Positions 60,842 through 64,000 of a stretch of 64,000 bases of DNA are shown piece by piece. The position numbers and the translations under genes were made by a program. Below the pieces are notes generated by a model. That model did no database searches. It was given only the letters and a program-made list of their open reading frames with translations, and was not told the origin of the DNA. Origin of the DNA: Burkholderiales bacterium (GTDB taxonomy: Bacteria; Pseudomonadota; Gammaproteobacteria; Burkholderiales; Ga0077523); contig JAIEQG010000090.1 of assembly GCA_019747905.1 (NCBI GenBank), positions 1 to 64,000 of the forward strand. Reading direction: 5' to 3'. Each line of letters begins with the position of its first letter. The first letter of the stretch is position 1.

Positions 60842-61660
60842 GTGAAGGATGCGAGGTGGTGTCAGCAGGACCGCAGGGAAGCGCGCCCAGTTGATCGACC
60901 GGCGCTGACTGCGACGGTTGAGCCACTTGAACAGCAACCGGGCGACGCGAAAAGCATAGTTGCGCACGCTGCGACTGTTGCCCCGGACCGCGTAGTACTG
61001 CAAGTGTCCTGCAAGATGGCGACGCACGTCGTGCATCATCGCCCGTCCTCCCTGCGAGCGCAGGGTGGCCAGTCGTTTGCCCAGTTCCTTCAACTTGCGC
61101 GCGAATCGCTGACGCCGCGTCTTGCGTCCCAGACCGAGGCGGCCGCTGCAGGTGCGTCGGAAGTAGTGCCTAAATCCGAGGAAGTTGAAGCTCTGCGGCC
61201 GTCGATGACCATCGCGACGGCAGTCCCACGGAGCGTGAGCCCCAAAGCGCAGCACCGAGGTTTTAGTCGATTCGACCTGCAGACTGAGTTGCCCCAGCCG
61301 CTCGCTAAGCGCCGGGAGGAACCGCTTGGCCATCCTGTTCGTTGGCGAAACTCCGGCTCCCAGATCGCCTGCAGGATGCGGCTTAACCGATCCTGCACGA
61401 TCCGGTCTTCGAAGCTCGGCCCCCCCAGGGGCCTGCGTCCGCCCGCTGCCTTCGGGATGTACACCCGGCGCACCGGCTTGGGTACGTGACCCATCCGGCG
61501 CAGCGCCGCCGACAGCCGATCCAGCCTGTCTTCGACGCCTTGGGCGTAGTCCGCCTTTCGCACCCCATCGACCCCGGGCGCTTTGTTGCCGGGTTGCGCC
61601 TCGAAGCTCTCGCGCAAGCCTTCCGGCTCCGCCAACAGCCCCATCAACGCATTGAACCGC
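60842..61660 (-). pseudogene. Group II intron reverse transcriptase, internally deleted and frameshifted
   Basis: N-part NKAPGVDGVRKADYAQGVEDRLDRLSAALRRMGHVPKPVRRVYIPKAAGGRRPLGGPSFEDRIVQDRLSRILQAIWEPEF; C-part in another frame FLPALSERLGQLSLQVESTKTSVLRFG...FNFLGFRHYF. Confidence 0.88.
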
Positions 61661-62269
61661 GTCCCCGGCTCCTCTCGCGCCCGCTCTCGTGAAACGGATA
61701 GGTCTCGTGCTCATGGGGATAGTCCGCTCAGTGTCGGGCCATGTTTCCCCTACCCGTTGTCTCGCGCCGGCACCCCTTGGCTCCCGCCGCGTTACCGGCG
61801 TTCCTCGCTACTACGGGTGCCTCCGACTTCCGGACACCACCGCCCTCGTCCTCGCCTTCTACACTTGTCGGAGGGTGCGCGTTGCTCCGCGCCGATGCCC
61901 TGATCTCCATGGTTACTGCCTGCTCCTCGTCAAGCTCGATGCGGCTTTCCATCCCGGGGGCGGCGACGCAGTCTTGCCCTTCGCGTCTGCGCCGCTGTTG
62001 CCTGCCAGCGTCTTGAAACTGTCGGCCTTCCCCAATGCGGTCATTTCGGGACTTTCCACCTTCACCGCCGGCTTCACCCGGTTCCATTGCTCCTCGCTTG
62101 CTTTCGTGCCTACGCATCAAGCGCGTTGTCACCAACCTGCCTGCAAGGCTCGATACCAGACCCGCGGCTAGCGGTTATCTGGGCGGGACTCCCACCCGCT
62201 GGATCACGCAGCATTGCCATGCCGCTACCAAGACCCCCTTCCGCCCCAGTCCGTCCGCTCAACACCCCG

Positions 62270-62421
62270 GCCGCCGAACGGGTCAGGCCAATGCACTCAT
62301 CGACCTGCTTGAGCAGCATCAAGCCCCCGTCGCTGGAGAGCTCCCCGCCCGAAAAGTCCGCCTCTATCGCCCGGCGTCCAAGCTTCCCAAATCCGATCCG
62401 ACTCTCGGTACACTTTGGCAT
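62270..62421 (-). pseudogene. IS1380-like transposase N-terminal fragment
   Basis: MPKCTESRIGFGKLGRRAIEADFSGGELSSDGGLMLLKQVDECIGLTRSAAGVLS then divergence. Confidence 0.7.
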
Positions 62422-62597
62422 GGCGAGGCCTCCTTCCAATTGCGCGCAAACACTTGGAAAGCCTCAGGCTTCGGAGGTTTCGCCACCGCGCCGATGAGAT
62501 ATCCGGGCTAGGCAGCCAGCTGTGGCTTATGGGCCAGCACGCGTACACATCAGCGATTGCCAATGCCAAACAATCGCGGATGCCCAGGAGAGCTCTG

Positions 62598-63566
62598 ATG
62601 GATCGATTCGATGCGCTGCAGGCCTTTGTGCGTGTGGTGGAGGCCGGCAGCTTCACCAGGGCGGCGCAGACCCTGCACACGAGTAAGACCACCGTGACGC
62701 AGTTGGTTCAGCAGCTGGAGGCGCGGCTGCGCGTCAAGCTGCTGCACCGGACCACGCGCCAGGTGCAGGTCACCGCCGATGGCGCCGCGTACTACGAGCG
62801 CGTCGCGCGCCTGCTGGCCGATCTCGAGGATGCCGACACCAGCCTGTCCAGCGCCTCGGCGCAGCCGAGGGGCCGCCTGCGCGCAGACGTACCCAGTCCG
62901 CTGGCATGCATGGTTCTCGTGCCCGCCTTGCCGGCCTTCCATGCGCGCTACCCCGAGATTCAACTCGATCTGGGCGTCAGCGACCGCATGGTGGACCTGA
63001 TCGGCGACAACGTGGACTGCGTGCTGCGCGGCGGCGAACTCACCAACCCCTCGCTGGTGGCACGCCGCGTCGGAGATCTGCAACTCGGCATCTACGCGGC
63101 GCCGAGCTATCTGGAGCGCGCGGGAATGCCTTCGCATCCTCGCGAGCTGATGGACACGCATCACCGCATCGTCGGCTTCACGCGCGCCGGCAGTGGTAAG
63201 GTCGCGCATGTTGCCCTGCGGCGAGGCAACGAGCGCTTAGCGGTCCAAGGTCGGTACATCGTGGCGGTCGATGACGGCAATGCATGCCTGGCGGCAGGCC
63301 TGGTCGGCATGGGCGTGCTCTGGCTGCCGCGGTACATGGCCGAGGCACACGCAGCGCGAGGCGAGCTGGTATCCCTGTTCGACGACTGGCACATCGACCC
63401 GATGCCGCTGTACGTGGCGTTTGCGCCCAACCGCCATGTCAGCGCCAGGCTGCGCGTGTTCATCGACTGGGTGGCCGAGCTGATGGCTGTTCACGCGCCT
63501 CTCGTAGGCCGCCCACCACGCACGCCCGCGCGTACTGCGCTGGCGGCACGTCGGCGTGGCGCGTGA
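62598..63566 (+). CDS. LysR family transcriptional regulator
   Basis: MDRFDALQAFVRVVEAGSFTRAAQTLHTSKTTVTQLVQQLEARLRVKLLHRTTRQVQVT. Confidence 0.95.
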   Translation: MDRFDALQAFVRVVEAGSFTRAAQTLHTSKTTVTQLVQQLEARLRVKLLHRTTRQVQVTADGAAYYERVARLLADLEDADTSLSSASAQPRGRLRADVPSPLACMVLVPALPAFHARYPEIQLDLGVSDRMVDLIGDNVDCVLRGGELTNPSLVARRVGDLQLGIYAAPSYLERAGMPSHPRELMDTHHRIVGFTRAGSGKVAHVALRRGNERLAVQGRYIVAVDDGNACLAAGLVGMGVLWLPRYMAEAHAARGELVSLFDDWHIDPMPLYVAFAPNRHVSARLRVFIDWVAELMAVHAPLVGRPPRTPARTALAARRRGA

Positions 63567-63757
63567 ACGCGATGCCAGGCCGGGTCCTGGTGCATCCGCC
63601 TTAGCGCGAAGCTAACCGTCCTCAGCAAGCCGGCGCGTCGTGGAATTTCATTGTTTGGCCGATGCAAACAGTGATTGTGCGAACTGCTGGTTTATCTGCG
63701 ATTGGCTTGGTCCTAGAGTAGGTTCATCCACAACCGCTCTTCGAAGGAATGCCTGTC

Positions 63758-64000
63758 ATGACCACACGCGACGTTGTTACCCCGCCTGAACGTCACGCCC
63801 TGTATGAGCGGCATCGCTATTCACCCGCGATCCGCGCCAACGGCCTGCTGTTCGTGTCCGGCCAGGTCGGCAGCCGGCCCGATGGCTCGCCCGAGCCGGA
63901 GCTCGATGAGCAGGTACGCCTCGCGTTCCGGAATCTCAACGCGATCCTCGCCGCGGCTGGCTGCAGCTTCAGCGACGTCATCGATGTGACCGTGTTTATG
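63758..64000 (+). CDS. RidA/YjgF family protein (truncated by window end)
   Basis: MTTRDVVTPPERHALYERHRYSPAIRANGLLFVSGQVGSRPDGSPEPELDEQVRLAFRNLNAILAAAGCSFSDVIDVTVFM, open to window edge; not in the ORF track in this frame. Confidence 0.9.
   Translation, partial: MTTRDVVTPPERHALYERHRYSPAIRANGLLFVSGQVGSRPDGSPEPELDEQVRLAFRNLNAILAAAGCSFSDVIDVTVFM

Larger units (their letters stand above)
60725..62270 (-). mobile_element. Degenerate group II intron (boundaries approximate)
   Basis: Domain V-like hairpin at 60771-60803 and RT-like protein pieces upstream; 5' boundary not defined. Confidence 0.65.

Noticed and set aside
61689-62171. 160-aa plus-strand ORF (MKRIGLVLMGIVRSVSGHVSP...)
   Set aside because: Lies in the group II intron RNA region on the antisense strand; best explained as a chance ORF across structured intron sequence.

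Overview
High-GC, betaproteobacterial-looking chromosomal window. The main blocks are: (1) a LOV-GGDEF diguanylate cyclase and an ABC/DUF3299 export cluster; (2) a complete dissimilatory nitrate reductase locus on the minus strand (narXL, nnrS, narK1, narK2, narGHJI, PpiC-type isomerase, membrane proteins, porin); (3) an AraC / nitronate monooxygenase / PNPOx / PNPOx-GAF gene string; (4) a class III cyclase-AAA-TPR protein convergent with a Crp-like regulator; (5) a TRAP transporter directly upstream of pcaH-pcaG-pcaB; (6) a TauD, AraC and BamE-like region; (7) a MalT/SARP-like regulator plus alpha/beta hydrolase bracketed by a 274-bp duplication of the tex 3' end; (8) a decayed type II TA pair, a broken group II intron and an IS1380-like fragment; (9) LysR and a truncated RidA at the right edge. 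The observations most worth following up are a 57-aa, 12-cysteine metallothionein-like ORF absent from the supplied ORF track, which overlaps (ATGA) a DUF442-like phosphatase; the tex 3'-end duplication bracketing a two-gene module; a LOV domain with Leu at the usual photocycle Gln position; a seven-locus BIME-like palindromic repeat family and an 82-bp tandem repeat inside the nar locus; and an FNR/ANR-type box between narX and a cupin gene. All calls come from reading the sequence and recalling family motifs. No database search was run.
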